Part shown: positions 25,601 to 35,583 of the stretch, in pieces
Numbering within the stretch: the first letter of the stretch is position 1
Layout: each line of letters begins with the position of its first letter
Assembly: GCA_041940025.1 (NCBI GenBank)
Contig: JBGTSY010000005.1
Span: 1 to 64,000 of the forward strand
DNA: 64,000 nucleotides
From: UBA5859 sp041940025
GTDB taxonomy: Bacteria > Pseudomonadota > Gammaproteobacteria > UBA5859
Direction of reading: 5' to 3'
Notes under the pieces: generated by a model
Databases searched by the model: none
Seen by the model: the letters and a program-made list of their open reading frames with translations, nothing else
Told to the model about the DNA's origin: nothing
Translations under genes and position numbers: made by a program

Positions 25601-26634
25601 CGCGTCTTCTCTCTAGAGTCGCCGAATACTCGGGGCTGCGTGTAGTGATCAATAGTGGGTGCGGCAATGTTAAGCAGTAGCACGGCAAAAGCTACGGCAT
25701 CCGGATAGCCGCCCCAGGTACGAATGATAAAAATCAGTAGACCGATACCCGCACCATAGATTAATCGTCCTTTGACCGTTGTGCTTGCTGTGATCGGATC
25801 GGTAGCGATAAAGAATGCGCCGATCATGGTGGCACCTGAAAATAGATGAGTGAGCGGATCGAGATACAGATTTGGTGCCACGGCGTTGGCGATTAATCCA
25901 CACACTGCCAGGGTACCGATTAGGCTCACTGGTATTTGCCAACCAATGATGCGTTGTTGAATTAACCAGAGTCCGCCAACTAAAAAGCCAAAGTTGACCC
26001 ATTCCCAACCCATTCCACCAATGCGACCAAATTCATCGCGTTGATAAATTTCAGTTTCACTCAACTCTAAACTCGACTGCACGCGATAACTGTCTAAAGG
26101 TGTGGCGCTGGTGATGGCGTCAAGTGCGATGCCAAAGTTTCCAGTAACTATTCCTTTAGCTAAATCGAGATGGGAGAGAGACACGGAAGCCAGCTCTCTC
26201 GGCGGTAACCAAGCTGTCATCTCCCTTGGAAATGAAATGAGTAATAAGACGTAGCCTAACATGGCGGGATTAAAAGGATTAAAGCCTAGTCCGCCATAAA
26301 GGTGCTTACCAAATAGAACCGCGAAGGCGGTTCCTATAGTGGTCATCCACCAGGGTGATGTGGGTGGTAAGGCAAGTCCCAATAGGAGGGCAGTTACGAT
26401 CACGCTACCGTCACTTAAGCTGGCGGTTAGAGCGCGTTGACGCAATAATAAGCAAATGGCTTCCGTGAGCATTGCCACCAAAATAGCTATCACACAGTTG
26501 ATGATGACACCCACCCCAAAGAACCAGACTAGCGCGCAGGCGCCGGGGATCAGTGCGATGATGACTGTTTGCATCACTTGCGTGACGGAGCGATTGAGAT
26601 GTAGATGTGGAGAGCTGAGAGTACGTAGGCGCAT
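25597..26634 (-). CDS. rnfD: Rnf complex subunit D
   Basis: Integral membrane subunit, 345 residues with about nine hydrophobic segments, related to NqrB. The FMN attachment motif appears as ITSATPLDSYR, with a serine where SGATPL is more common. GGLGFNPFNPAMLGYVLLLISF is close to the conserved NPF-type quinone or flavin region. The start shares one base with the rnfC stop (TAATG), indicating coupled translation. Confidence 0.96.
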   Translation of the reverse strand: MRLRTLSSPHLHLNRSVTQVMQTVIIALIPGACALVWFFGVGVIINCVIAILVAMLTEAICLLLRQRALTASLSDGSVIVTALLLGLALPPTSPWWMTTIGTAFAVLFGKHLYGGLGFNPFNPAMLGYVLLLISFPREMTAWLPPRELASVSLSHLDLAKGIVTGNFGIALDAITSATPLDSYRVQSSLELSETEIYQRDEFGRIGGMGWEWVNFGFLVGGLWLIQQRIIGWQIPVSLIGTLAVCGLIANAVAPNLYLDPLTHLFSGATMIGAFFIATDPITASTTVKGRLIYGAGIGLLIFIIRTWGGYPDAVAFAVLLLNIAAPTIDHYTQPRVFGDSREKTR

Positions 26635-28169
26635 TAGGGTAAGGGTTTCTGCTTGGATTTTTTGGCTTCAACTCGTGCGATCGCTGCTGCGATCTCGTCT
26701 TGTTTTGCATCACCGCTATTTTTAGATTTTGCCAAGCGTGCTTTTTTTTCAGCAAGCTTTGCTTTATGTTCTTTTTCTAAGCGAATTAATCTGGCATCAC
26801 GAGCTTCGTGGCGTAAGCGCGCTTGGTCTGATTGATGACGTTCCCGCTCTGCCTCTAAGATTTCAGATTTTGCAAATCGGTAATATTGTACCAGTGAGAT
26901 TTGGCTGGGACACACCGCTTCGCAACAACCACACTCGATGCAATCAAATAAGTGGTAGGACTCTGCCCGCTGCATCTCTTCTGAGCGTGCAAACCAATAG
27001 AGCTGTTGCGGTAAGAGATCTGCCGGACAGACCCGCGCGCACTCCCCGCATCGAATGCAGGGTTGCGATGCGCCGGGTGCGTTTAACTCGTCGGCTGCAG
27101 CGGCTAACAAACAGTTTGTGGTCTTGATCACTGGAACGTTATCGGTGTTAAGTGCAATGCCCATCATGGGGCCACCCATAAGGAGCCGGTCGACTTGTTC
27201 TGTTTCACCACCAGTTGATGCGATTAGGTCTTTTGCTGGTGTACCAATTAAGGTTTCCATGTTGCCAGGTTTGGTTAGTGCGCGACCGGTCAAGGTAACA
27301 ATGCGGGAGATCAACGGTTCGCCATGGTTAATGGCGCGATGAACTGCGTAGGCTGTGCCGGGATTACTACAGATCACACCCAGATCAGCCGGCAATTTTT
27401 TACCCCCAACCTCTTTGCCCGTTAACACTTTAATCAGTTGTTTCTCTCCGCCGGTGGGGTAAAGGGTAGGGATGCACACAACCTGCATGAAATCTCTATC
27501 GCTTGCGGCCTGTTGCATCATCTTGATCGCTTCAGGTTTATTGTCTTCAATCGCGATCAATACCTCCTTGGCCTGCACCAAGTGTTGGAGGATGTCTATG
27601 CCGCGGATGATCTCCTCGCTACGTTCCCGCATCAGCAGATCGTCGCAAGTAATATAGGGTTCGCATTCGGCGCCATTGATCACCAGCGTCTCTATGGGTG
27701 AATTAGCCCCTGGATTGACTTTGATAAAGGTGGGAAATCCAGCGCCCCCTAACCCAACGATGCCCGCTTCCCGTAATTTATTTCTTAACGCGCTGAGACT
27801 CAGAGAGGGATAATCGACCACTGGATTTCTATCTATCCAGTGATCCAGGCCATCGGTTTGAATCACGATGCACTCAGCGAACATTCCAGAGGGGTGGGGT
27901 ACTGGCCGAGGTTCAATAGCAACCACGGTTCCTGAGCTGCTGGCGTGCACCGGTACACTCACATACCCCTTTGCTTTAGCGATGATTTGCCCCTTCAGCA
28001 CCTTATCACCCACCTCAACCACCGGTATGGCGGTCTCGCCGATATGTTGTCGTAACGGTAACACCAAATATTCAGGTAGCGGCGCAGGTCGAATGGGGAT
28101 CTGGTTTGATAAAGATTTATGGCCAGGGAGACGTAATCCACCATGGAATTTCCAGAGGGTACGGTTCAC
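26634..28169 (-). CDS. rnfC: Rnf complex subunit C
   Basis: Peripheral subunit that binds NADH and FMN and carries two 4Fe-4S clusters. The GTG at 28169 is chosen as start because it overlaps the rnfB stop by four bases (GTGA), has GGAG upstream, and gives NRTLWKFHGGLRLPGHK at the N terminus; a longer ATG frame to 28211 exists. GLGGAGFPTFIK is the nucleotide-binding loop, and CIRCGECARVCP with CIECGCCEAVCP are the cluster motifs. The lysine- and alanine-rich C-terminal tail is short for the family, giving about 511 residues. Confidence 0.95.
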   Translation of the reverse strand: MNRTLWKFHGGLRLPGHKSLSNQIPIRPAPLPEYLVLPLRQHIGETAIPVVEVGDKVLKGQIIAKAKGYVSVPVHASSSGTVVAIEPRPVPHPSGMFAECIVIQTDGLDHWIDRNPVVDYPSLSLSALRNKLREAGIVGLGGAGFPTFIKVNPGANSPIETLVINGAECEPYITCDDLLMRERSEEIIRGIDILQHLVQAKEVLIAIEDNKPEAIKMMQQAASDRDFMQVVCIPTLYPTGGEKQLIKVLTGKEVGGKKLPADLGVICSNPGTAYAVHRAINHGEPLISRIVTLTGRALTKPGNMETLIGTPAKDLIASTGGETEQVDRLLMGGPMMGIALNTDNVPVIKTTNCLLAAAADELNAPGASQPCIRCGECARVCPADLLPQQLYWFARSEEMQRAESYHLFDCIECGCCEAVCPSQISLVQYYRFAKSEILEAERERHQSDQARLRHEARDARLIRLEKEHKAKLAEKKARLAKSKNSGDAKQDEIAAAIARVEAKKSKQKPLP

Positions 28170-28717
28170 AAACGATTCTCCACGGTGACTGGTGGCTTTG
28201 GCCATTTCCACTGAGATAATCCAGTCTTAACGGGCACCATTTTGATGCAGTCCACCGGACAGGGTTCAACGCACAGTTCGCACCCGGTACATTCCGCTTC
28301 AATGACTGTATGCATTTTTTTTGCAGCGCCTAAGATTGCATCAACTGGACAGGCCTGGATACATAGGGTACAGCCGATACAATCCTGCTCAATAATGATT
28401 GCAACCAGCTTCTCTTTTTCCTCGCCATTTTCCGGATTGAGTGGTTTCACTGACACGCCAAGCAGATCCGCCAATTTTTGCACGCCAGCTTCACCACCTG
28501 GCGGACATTGATTAATGTCTGCTTCACCGTTGGCGATGGCCGTGGCATAGGGTTTACATCCTGGATAACCGCATTGACCACACTGGGTTTGCGGTAACAA
28601 TGCATCGATTTGGTCTACTAGTGGATCGCCTTCGACACGAAAACGAACGGCAGCATATCCGAGCAACAAACCAAAGGCACTGGCTAATGCGGCGAGAACT
28701 ATAATGGAAAGAATCAT
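28166..28717 (-). CDS. rnfB: Rnf complex subunit B, ferredoxin-like
   Basis: Membrane-anchored iron-sulfur subunit that receives electrons from ferredoxin. The 183-residue product has an N-terminal helix and a 4Fe-4S domain with CGQCGYPGCKPYA and INQCPPGG. Two ferredoxin-type clusters follow in CIGCTLCIQACPVDA and CTGCELCVEPCPVDC. It starts four bases after rnfA and overlaps rnfC. Confidence 0.97.
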   Translation of the reverse strand: MILSIIVLAALASAFGLLLGYAAVRFRVEGDPLVDQIDALLPQTQCGQCGYPGCKPYATAIANGEADINQCPPGGEAGVQKLADLLGVSVKPLNPENGEEKEKLVAIIIEQDCIGCTLCIQACPVDAILGAAKKMHTVIEAECTGCELCVEPCPVDCIKMVPVKTGLSQWKWPKPPVTVENRL

Positions 28718-28721
28718 CAGT

Positions 28722-29306
28722 TTAGACTTTTAATAAGCCGGAGAAACCTAAAAACGCCATGGACATCAGACCGGCAGTGATGAGTGCAATCGCACTACCT
28801 CTGAAGGGCTCTGGAACATCTGCCGCGGCGATTCGTTCCCGCATGGCTGAAAAAGTCACCAACACCAGAGAAAATCCCACTGCGGCACCAAAACCGTAGA
28901 TCAAAGAGCCCACAAAGTCGTTGTCTTCGCGAACATTCAGTAACGCCACGCCCAATACAGCACAATTGGTAGTAATGAGCGGTAAAAAGATACCTAGCAC
29001 TTGATAAAGTAGTGGACTGGTTTTATGAATTACCATTTCGGTAAATTGCACCACAACCGCGATGACCATAATGAATGTTAAGGTTTGCAAGAACTCAAGT
29101 TGTAAAGGAATGAGCAAAAAATGATTGACCAGATAGCTCAGGCCAGATGAGAGGGTGAGAACAAAAGTTGTGGCCAAAGACATGCCCATAGCCGTATCCA
29201 CTCTGTTCGATACACCCATAAAAGGGCATAGTCCCAGAAATTTAACTAACACAAAGTTGTTGACCAGAATAGTGCTCACCAATAAAAGCGCGTATTCATT
29301 CATCAT
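28722..29306 (-). CDS. rnfA: Rnf complex subunit A
   Basis: Integral membrane subunit homologous to RnfE, first gene of rnfABCDGE. The 194-residue product has six hydrophobic segments, with NNFVLVKFLGLCPFMGVSN and TTNCAVLGVALLNVRE, the inverted cysteine-bearing halves shared with RnfE. A 233-base gap upstream separates it from metG, and no convincing promoter was recognised there. Confidence 0.97.
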   Translation of the reverse strand: MMNEYALLLVSTILVNNFVLVKFLGLCPFMGVSNRVDTAMGMSLATTFVLTLSSGLSYLVNHFLLIPLQLEFLQTLTFIMVIAVVVQFTEMVIHKTSPLLYQVLGIFLPLITTNCAVLGVALLNVREDNDFVGSLIYGFGAAVGFSLVLVTFSAMRERIAAADVPEPFRGSAIALITAGLMSMAFLGFSGLLKV

Positions 29307-29539
29307 TCTTTGACAGTGTCCTATTTAACAAACAACCTTTTGCCACTATTATCTGAGGCAGATCTACTGTCTGCAACCCCATAAACTAAGGGTATGATTA
29401 GATGGCTCGATATCAGATGTAGCGGTGTCGCTCCCGCTGGCGCTTAAGCAGTTGTCCCCACGGCTTGATTGTTTTTTGAGGACAGTAAGATTTTATCGTG
29501 TTCTCTCTGCTTGGCGAACACATCTATATGTGTGGACTG

Positions 29540-31579
29540 CTATTTAATACGCATACCCGGTTGGGCGCCTTGATCGGGTTCTAAAATCCATAACTCCGAT
29601 CCACCGGGACCGGCTGCTAATACCATGCCTTGGGAGGTACCGAATCGCATTTTGCGCGGTGCCAAATTAGCAACCACTACAGTTAATTTTCCGATTAACT
29701 GCTCAGGTTTGTATGCGGACTTGATGCCAGCAAAAACTTGACGTTGCTCCGCGCCCAAATCTACAGTGAGCTTGAGTAATTTATCCGCTTCAGGGATGGT
29801 TTCTGCTTGCAGAATTTTCGCCACTCTGAGATCAATTTTATTAAAATCCTCAATAGTGATCTCATCAGCCAACGGTGGGTCAAATGCACTTACTGTGCTC
29901 AACTGGTTCTCTTTTTCCACGATAGTTTGTGTTTCATCCAACATTGATTGAACGTTTTTAGCGTCAATGCGAGTTAATAGGGGCGAGTATTGATTGATTC
30001 GATGATTCAACAGGGGTTGGTGTATCTGTTGCCACTGAAACGTGGGGACATTCAAAAAGCCCGCGCTGCGTTCGGCGATACCGGGCACTACCGGTGCGAG
30101 ATAGATAGCGAGAATGCGGTAAAAGTTGAGTCCTTGAGTACATATCTGTTGTAACTCAGTTTCAGCGCCTGCTTGCTTGGCCACTACCCAGGGCTGTTTG
30201 TCATTGATATATTGGTTCGCGATATCGGCTAAAGCCATGATAAGACGCACCGCTTTGCTAAACTCGCGCGCTTCATACGCACTGGCTATCTCTTTTTCAG
30301 CGTCTATGAACTGTTGCTGTCGCTCTGGATCGGCCAACTCAGTAGCCAACATGCCGTCGAAGCCTTTCACAATGAAACCGGCGCACCGGGAGGCAATGTT
30401 CACCAGCTTGCCCACCAGATCAGAGTTAACCCGCTGCACAAAATCATCTAGATTGAGATCAATATCATCTATTCCGCGGCCCAGTTTAGCAGCAAAGTAG
30501 TAACGCAGGTATTCAGGGTGCAGGTGATTCAGGTAACTACGGGCTTGAATAAAGGTTCCTCTGCTTTTGGACATTTTTTCCCCGTCCACGGTTAGGAATC
30601 CGTGAGCGAAGATCTCGGTAGGCGTTCTAAACCCTGAACCCTGCAATACAGCAGGCCAGAAAAGAGCGTGAAAATAGATAATGTCTTTACCGATAAAGTG
30701 ATATAGCTCGGTATCACTCTCTTTACCCCAGTAACTATCGAACGCCACTTGCGCATGTGTCGCGCAGAATTTTTTAAAGCTGGCCATATACCCTATTGGC
30801 GCGTCTAACCAAACGTAAAAATATTTATTTTCGGTTTCGGGAATTTTAAATCCAAAGTAGGGTGCATCACGGGAAATATCCCAGGGTTGCAGTCCGGTCT
30901 GTTGCCATTCTTGCAGTTTGTTTGCCACTTCCGCTTGCACGTGACCTGAGCTGGGAGCGGTCCAATCGGCCAAGAAAGGGGCAAATTCGGCCAAGGAGAC
31001 AAAATAGTGTTCGCTCGCTTTAGAAATCGGTTTTTGTCCAGATACCACAGAAACGGCATCAATCAGATCCATTGGACTATAGGTGGCGCCACACTTTTCA
31101 CAATTATCGCCATATTGATCTGCGGCACCACATTTTGGACAGCTGCCTTTAATGTATCTATCCGGTAGAAACATCTCTTTCACCGGATCATAGGCTTGCT
31201 CGATGGTTTTTCTCTCAATATGTCCATTGGCGTGCAGTTGCTGATAGATCTCTTTAACTAGGTCTTCATTCTCCTCAGAGTGAGTGGTGTGATATTCGTC
31301 GAATTGGATTAAAAACTCTTTAAAATCATCTAGATGCTGTTGTTTGAATTTTTCGATCAAGGCTTCCGGTGTGATGCCTTCGCGTTCTGCACGCAACATA
31401 ATGGGCGTACCGTGAGCGTCGTCAGCACAAACATAGAAACAACTGTGACCGCGTAACTTCTGAAATCGTACCCAAATGTCTGTTTGTATGGCCTCCACCA
31501 TATGCCCCAGATGGATTGAGCCATTGGCATAGGGTAGTGCGCTGGTCACTAGTATTTTTCTCGGGACTTGAGTGGCCAT
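29540..31579 (-). CDS. metG: Methionyl-tRNA synthetase
   Basis: Charges tRNA-Met. The 679-residue product has the class I signature NGSIHLGHM, a zinc knuckle with CPKCGAADQYGDNCEKCG, and KMSKSRGTF in the catalytic loop. The C-terminal EMAP-like tRNA-binding domain (from about residue 575) contains FNKIDLRVAKILQAE. It is divergent from apbC, a common arrangement in gammaproteobacteria. Confidence 0.98.
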   Translation of the reverse strand: MATQVPRKILVTSALPYANGSIHLGHMVEAIQTDIWVRFQKLRGHSCFYVCADDAHGTPIMLRAEREGITPEALIEKFKQQHLDDFKEFLIQFDEYHTTHSEENEDLVKEIYQQLHANGHIERKTIEQAYDPVKEMFLPDRYIKGSCPKCGAADQYGDNCEKCGATYSPMDLIDAVSVVSGQKPISKASEHYFVSLAEFAPFLADWTAPSSGHVQAEVANKLQEWQQTGLQPWDISRDAPYFGFKIPETENKYFYVWLDAPIGYMASFKKFCATHAQVAFDSYWGKESDTELYHFIGKDIIYFHALFWPAVLQGSGFRTPTEIFAHGFLTVDGEKMSKSRGTFIQARSYLNHLHPEYLRYYFAAKLGRGIDDIDLNLDDFVQRVNSDLVGKLVNIASRCAGFIVKGFDGMLATELADPERQQQFIDAEKEIASAYEAREFSKAVRLIMALADIANQYINDKQPWVVAKQAGAETELQQICTQGLNFYRILAIYLAPVVPGIAERSAGFLNVPTFQWQQIHQPLLNHRINQYSPLLTRIDAKNVQSMLDETQTIVEKENQLSTVSAFDPPLADEITIEDFNKIDLRVAKILQAETIPEADKLLKLTVDLGAEQRQVFAGIKSAYKPEQLIGKLTVVVANLAPRKMRFGTSQGMVLAAGPGGSELWILEPDQGAQPGMRIK

Positions 31580-31732
31580 CAGACTCTATTCAGCATAGGT
31601 GGAAACGACTGCGAATTATACGGGTATATGGGGCTGTTTTCACCGCTTGCTTATCAGAGAGTCTGCTCTGATTGTCAAAAAACTGATAGGATCCCCGTCA
31701 GTGTAGTATGTGGAAGGGGTTAACTAGAATTT

Positions 31733-32815
31733 ATGTCTGATCTAGAGCGTGTTGAGAAAAGCCTCAGTCACTTTAGACTGCCCTATTTAGGGTTAGATCC
31801 GTTTACCAGTGAAGTGGTTGAATGTGTTGAGAAAGACGGTGGGGTTCAGATCCATCTGGATCTGGGGTTTCCTGCAGCAGGATTGCTGCCCGATCTGATC
31901 AAACAGATTGAAGATCACGTACAAAAAGAGGTGCCAGATACCCCGGTGTCTGTGGCTGCCAGTTGGCGCGTGGCGAGTCATGAAGCGGCGAGAAATTTAA
32001 CCGGATTAAAAGGGGTAAAAAACATCATCGCTGTGGCTTCTGGAAAGGGGGGAGTTGGCAAATCTACGACAGCAGTCAATCTAGCGCTGGCATTGGCGGC
32101 AGATGGCGCCAAAGTGGGCATTTTGGATGCAGATATCTATGGACCCAGCCAGCCGAAAATGGTGGGCGCAGAAGTACATCCGACCTCCAAGGATGGCAAA
32201 ACGGTTGAGCCGGTTGTCTCCTTGGGGTTGCAGGTGATGTCTATCGGATTTTTGGTGGATCAAGAGACCCCTATGGTATGGCGTGGTCCCATGGCAACTC
32301 AGGCCCTGCAACAGCTTTTGGGTGATACCCAGTGGAGAGATCTGGATTACCTTCTGGTAGATATGCCCCCAGGTACCGGTGACATCCATTTGACTTTGTG
32401 CCAGCGGGTGCCTTTAACCGGCGCCATTATTGTCACCACTCCCCAGGATATTGCCCTATTGGATGCCAGGCGCGCCTTAAAAATGTTTGAAAAGGTATCT
32501 GTTCCGGTGATTGGCGTGGTAGAAAATATGAGTCTGCACGTGTGCAGTCAATGCGGTCATGAAGAGGCTATTTTTGGTCATGGAGGTGCAGAGTCCATGG
32601 TGGAACAATATCAGATTAAACTGTTGGGGAAGTTACCTCTGGATATTCACATTAGGCAACAGGCCGATAGCGGCAAACCCACGGTTGTTGCTGAACCTGA
32701 TAGCAAAATAACGGCACTCTATGTTGAGATCGCCCGTTCAATGGCGGCTCAGCTCTCTATGCAAACCAAGAGTTCTGCTATTAAATTCCCGGAAATTAAA
32801 ATCGATAATATTTAG
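31733..32815 (+). CDS. apbC: Mrp/ApbC iron-sulfur cluster carrier ATPase
   Basis: Cytosolic P-loop ATPase that carries and hands over 4Fe-4S clusters. The first 90 residues form a MIP18/DUF59-like domain. The P loop SGKGGVGKST follows at about residue 104, then DADIYGPSQPKM and DMPPGTGDIHLTL. The CxxC cluster motif is CSQCGHEEAIFG. The 360-residue length is typical, and dcd follows after 24 bases. Confidence 0.97.
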   Translation: MSDLERVEKSLSHFRLPYLGLDPFTSEVVECVEKDGGVQIHLDLGFPAAGLLPDLIKQIEDHVQKEVPDTPVSVAASWRVASHEAARNLTGLKGVKNIIAVASGKGGVGKSTTAVNLALALAADGAKVGILDADIYGPSQPKMVGAEVHPTSKDGKTVEPVVSLGLQVMSIGFLVDQETPMVWRGPMATQALQQLLGDTQWRDLDYLLVDMPPGTGDIHLTLCQRVPLTGAIIVTTPQDIALLDARRALKMFEKVSVPVIGVVENMSLHVCSQCGHEEAIFGHGGAESMVEQYQIKLLGKLPLDIHIRQQADSGKPTVVAEPDSKITALYVEIARSMAAQLSMQTKSSAIKFPEIKIDNI

Positions 32816-32839
32816 CCCAAATTTTATATGTAGTTAATT

Positions 32840-33406
32840 ATGAGTATTAAATCTGATAAATGGATCCGGCGCATGGCTCACGAGCATGGCATGATCGAGC
32901 CGTTCGTCGCGGAACAAGTTAAAGACCATCAATTACAGAGAGTCATCTCCTATGGCACTTCCAGTTATGGATACGATATTCGGTGTGCCAATGAGTTTAA
33001 GATATTTACCAATATTAATTCTGCTGTGGTTGATCCAAAAAATTTCTCTGAGCAAAGTTTTGTCAACGTGGAAGCCGATGTGTGCATCATTCCACCTAAC
33101 TCTTTTGCATTGGCACGCACTGTGGAGTATTTTCGTATTCCGCGCGATGTACTTACCATTTGTCTTGGAAAGTCCACCTACGCGCGCTGCGGTATCATTG
33201 TCAATGTCACGCCATTGGAGCCTGAATGGGAGGGCCATGTGACGCTAGAGTTTTCTAATACCACTCCCCTGCCGGCAAAAATCTATGCGAATGAAGGCGT
33301 CGCTCAAGTTTTGTTTTTGGGCGCGGACGAAGAGTGTGAAGTCTCCTACGCAGATAGAAGTGGTAAATATCAGGGCCAACAAGGAGTTACTTTGCCGAAG
33401 GCTTAG
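32840..33406 (+). CDS. dcd: dCTP deaminase
   Basis: Converts dCTP to dUTP, feeding dTMP synthesis. The 188-residue trimer-forming protein has ISYGTSSYGYDIRCANEFK, LGKSTYARCGIIVNVTPLEP, with the catalytic glutamate in EPEWEGHVTLE, and the C-terminal GKYQGQQGVTLPK. Its end overlaps the convergent DUF3108 gene by 20 bases. It belongs with apbC in the common metG-apbC-dcd neighbourhood. Confidence 0.97.
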   Translation: MSIKSDKWIRRMAHEHGMIEPFVAEQVKDHQLQRVISYGTSSYGYDIRCANEFKIFTNINSAVVDPKNFSEQSFVNVEADVCIIPPNSFALARTVEYFRIPRDVLTICLGKSTYARCGIIVNVTPLEPEWEGHVTLEFSNTTPLPAKIYANEGVAQVLFLGADEECEVSYADRSGKYQGQQGVTLPKA

Positions 33407-34184
33407 CTTTAGAGTCAGTTGCAGGCGATCCGGATTGATAACTTGTGATTTCAGTGATGATGTCACTATTCAATAGTTCATCTGGATACTGCATTTTGAC
33501 CACTACATAATCGAGCTCGGGCGCATACCAATAGTAGCTTGCGGACTCATCATCACTTCGTTTCAATACCACAGTCATTAATTCGCCAATTTTTGTTTGC
33601 AAAGGTTCTTCCCTAATTTTCACAAAGGAAATATGTCTGACGCGGTTGGCTTTGCGGGCATCGACGAACGCATACTCTATGGCGTCTTTACCAGATTTTA
33701 GGTCGTGCGCTAGTGCAAATGGCAGGACGTTACGACTAATGGTACCTGGAGGAATGGGAAGGGTTTTGTTCTCCAACTGATTTGTTGATTGCACACTGGG
33801 TGGTGACCAGCTGAACTGGAGTTGACCGGCAGAATTTTCATTGCCCAACGCGAGCTGATAATCTGCCTTCATTAGGAACATCTGGTCCTTATCGAGCCGC
33901 CACTCTGCCGAGGATTGCAGACGATATTTTTTCAGCATAGCTGCCAACCCAACTGTTTCCAGACTGGAAGTGCCGATATATCTGTTAGATTGATTCACAG
34001 ATAAAGCCAGGTGGGACTTGCCCACTGACATTCCATTCATTTTGACACTGTACTCAGCATGGTAGGGTAAAGGGTTAGGGAGAGACCAAGCAGGAAAACC
34101 GATGATGTAAAGAAAGAAACTGCTGATCCCAATGTAACTAATACGAGTGATAAAATGAGTAGAAAATTGAATATGTTTTTTCAC
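33387..34184 (-). CDS. DUF3108 family exported protein
   Basis: Protein of unknown function, 265 residues, recognised as DUF3108 from its start LPYHAEYSVKMNGMSVGKS and the later block LKRSDDESASYYWYAPELDYVVVKMQY. An N-terminal hydrophobic stretch (about 12-33) is a probable signal peptide, so it should act in the periplasm. It begins directly after the purN stop on the same strand, the association commonly seen for this family in gammaproteobacteria. Confidence 0.8.
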   Translation of the reverse strand: MKKHIQFSTHFITRISYIGISSFFLYIIGFPAWSLPNPLPYHAEYSVKMNGMSVGKSHLALSVNQSNRYIGTSSLETVGLAAMLKKYRLQSSAEWRLDKDQMFLMKADYQLALGNENSAGQLQFSWSPPSVQSTNQLENKTLPIPPGTISRNVLPFALAHDLKSGKDAIEYAFVDARKANRVRHISFVKIREEPLQTKIGELMTVVLKRSDDESASYYWYAPELDYVVVKMQYPDELLNSDIITEITSYQSGSPATDSKAKPSAK

Positions 34185-34832
34185 TTATAGTTGTAGCGGG
34201 CTGATGAGTGTGTCATCGAGACTAACCCGATTGCCCACCTGCTTCAATCTTTTTTGAGCGAATAATTCTATCACTTGAGGATAAAGTTGATGTTCTCGCG
34301 CTAATACCCTTGCGGCAAGGGTGGTCACGGTGTCACCGGGGTTGACCGGAACTGTGATTTGGGCAATCACTGGTCCTCCGTCCAACTCTTCGGTGACAAA
34401 ATGTACCGACGCGCCATGGATGGGATCTCCTGCTTCCAAGACCCGTCGATGTGTATTTAACCCGGGGTATTTGGGTAGTAGCGAGGGGTGTATATTTATT
34501 AACTTGCCCTCAAAGTGGTGGACAAATTCTGAACTCAAAATACGCATAAATCCTGCTAACACAATTAGATCTGGCTGATAGTTTTCGATAGCTTGAAGTA
34601 ACTCGGTGTCAAAATGTGCTCTCGATTTGTCATGTTTGCAATCGAGCGATTGGCTGGGTATTCCTAGTGCTGCCGCAGCGGCTAACCCAGTCGCTCCAGG
34701 ACGATCGCTTAAGACGGCTACGACTGTATAAGAGCTACTTGGTTTGATGCTTTGCTCAATGATGGCCTGGCAGTTACTACCAGTACCGGAGATGAGCACC
34801 ACCACCCGTAATTGGTTAGCTGGATGGGCCAT
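34185..34832 (-). CDS. purN: Phosphoribosylglycinamide formyltransferase
   Basis: Third step of purine synthesis, using 10-formyltetrahydrofolate. The 215-residue product has VLISGTGSNCQAIIE near the N terminus, INIHPSLLPKYPGLNTH with the catalytic Asn and His, and VHFVTEELDGGPVIAQ, which supplies the catalytic aspartate. AAGGAG precedes the ATG. purM, often adjacent, is not seen here. Confidence 0.96.
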   Translation of the reverse strand: MAHPANQLRVVVLISGTGSNCQAIIEQSIKPSSSYTVVAVLSDRPGATGLAAAAALGIPSQSLDCKHDKSRAHFDTELLQAIENYQPDLIVLAGFMRILSSEFVHHFEGKLINIHPSLLPKYPGLNTHRRVLEAGDPIHGASVHFVTEELDGGPVIAQITVPVNPGDTVTTLAARVLAREHQLYPQVIELFAQKRLKQVGNRVSLDDTLISPLQL

Positions 34833-34923
34833 AACACTCCTTAGGAAATGATTTTAAAAATGGTCACAAAAACTCTTGCCAGGTAAAAACTTTTTCATCA
34901 GGGATATAAGACAGAATTCTGAG

Positions 34924-35577
34924 TTACAGTTGCTTCAGATAGTGGAGCCGGCGACTCAATCTTTGTTGCCATTCGGGAGCCAGATCGCGACAATTTATGC
35001 ATTGTTCCAATAGGGTCAATTTTGGTCGATGTTGTTGCGTGATGCGTAGAAATTGTTGAATACTAAGAGAGTCATTATACCGATTTATGATTTCAATCCT
35101 ATCTCCCAGCTTGATTTTCCCGCTCTCTAACACACGGTAGTACCAACCATTGAGTTGATTTTCTTCTATATATCTGGACAATGAATTTTCACTAAACTTG
35201 TGGTTGATCTTCCAACAAGGTGTCCTCGGTTGTGACACCTGAAGAACGACCGGCCCAATCCGATATTCGTCACCTAGGTGTACATTCTCCTCGTTCATCA
35301 GGGGCGCAGAAATATTTTCACCCATACTGCCAGGAGTGAAATGGGCCGCTAAGTTCTTGTATCGCAGTTTTAACTTAGAGTAGGCATTCAAGGAATATTG
35401 ATGCAATGCCTTTTCACTGCCGCCGTGGTGACGCCTGTCTGCCTGCATGTCACCGACGATTCCCAACTGATTTATTTGGGCATCATTGATGGCGCTTTTA
35501 TAGATGCCTGAGGGCTGTCCCTCAGGCTCTAAGCGTTGAATCTTTCCAGCAAAAAGCGAGTGTACTCTGATCTGCAT
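34924..35577 (-). CDS. MOSC domain protein, YiiM-like
   Basis: Protein of 217 residues in the MOSC family, which binds molybdenum- or sulfur-carrying ligands and detoxifies N-hydroxylated compounds in YiiM. DRRHHGGSEKALHQYS and HFTPGSMGENISAPLMNEENVHLGD fit YiiM, and the presumed cysteine in QPRTPCWKINHKF is present. It lies six bases after the ClC gene on the same strand. Confidence 0.85.
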   Translation of the reverse strand: MQIRVHSLFAGKIQRLEPEGQPSGIYKSAINDAQINQLGIVGDMQADRRHHGGSEKALHQYSLNAYSKLKLRYKNLAAHFTPGSMGENISAPLMNEENVHLGDEYRIGPVVLQVSQPRTPCWKINHKFSENSLSRYIEENQLNGWYYRVLESGKIKLGDRIEIINRYNDSLSIQQFLRITQQHRPKLTLLEQCINCRDLAPEWQQRLSRRLHYLKQL

Positions 35578-35583
35578 CTTGTA

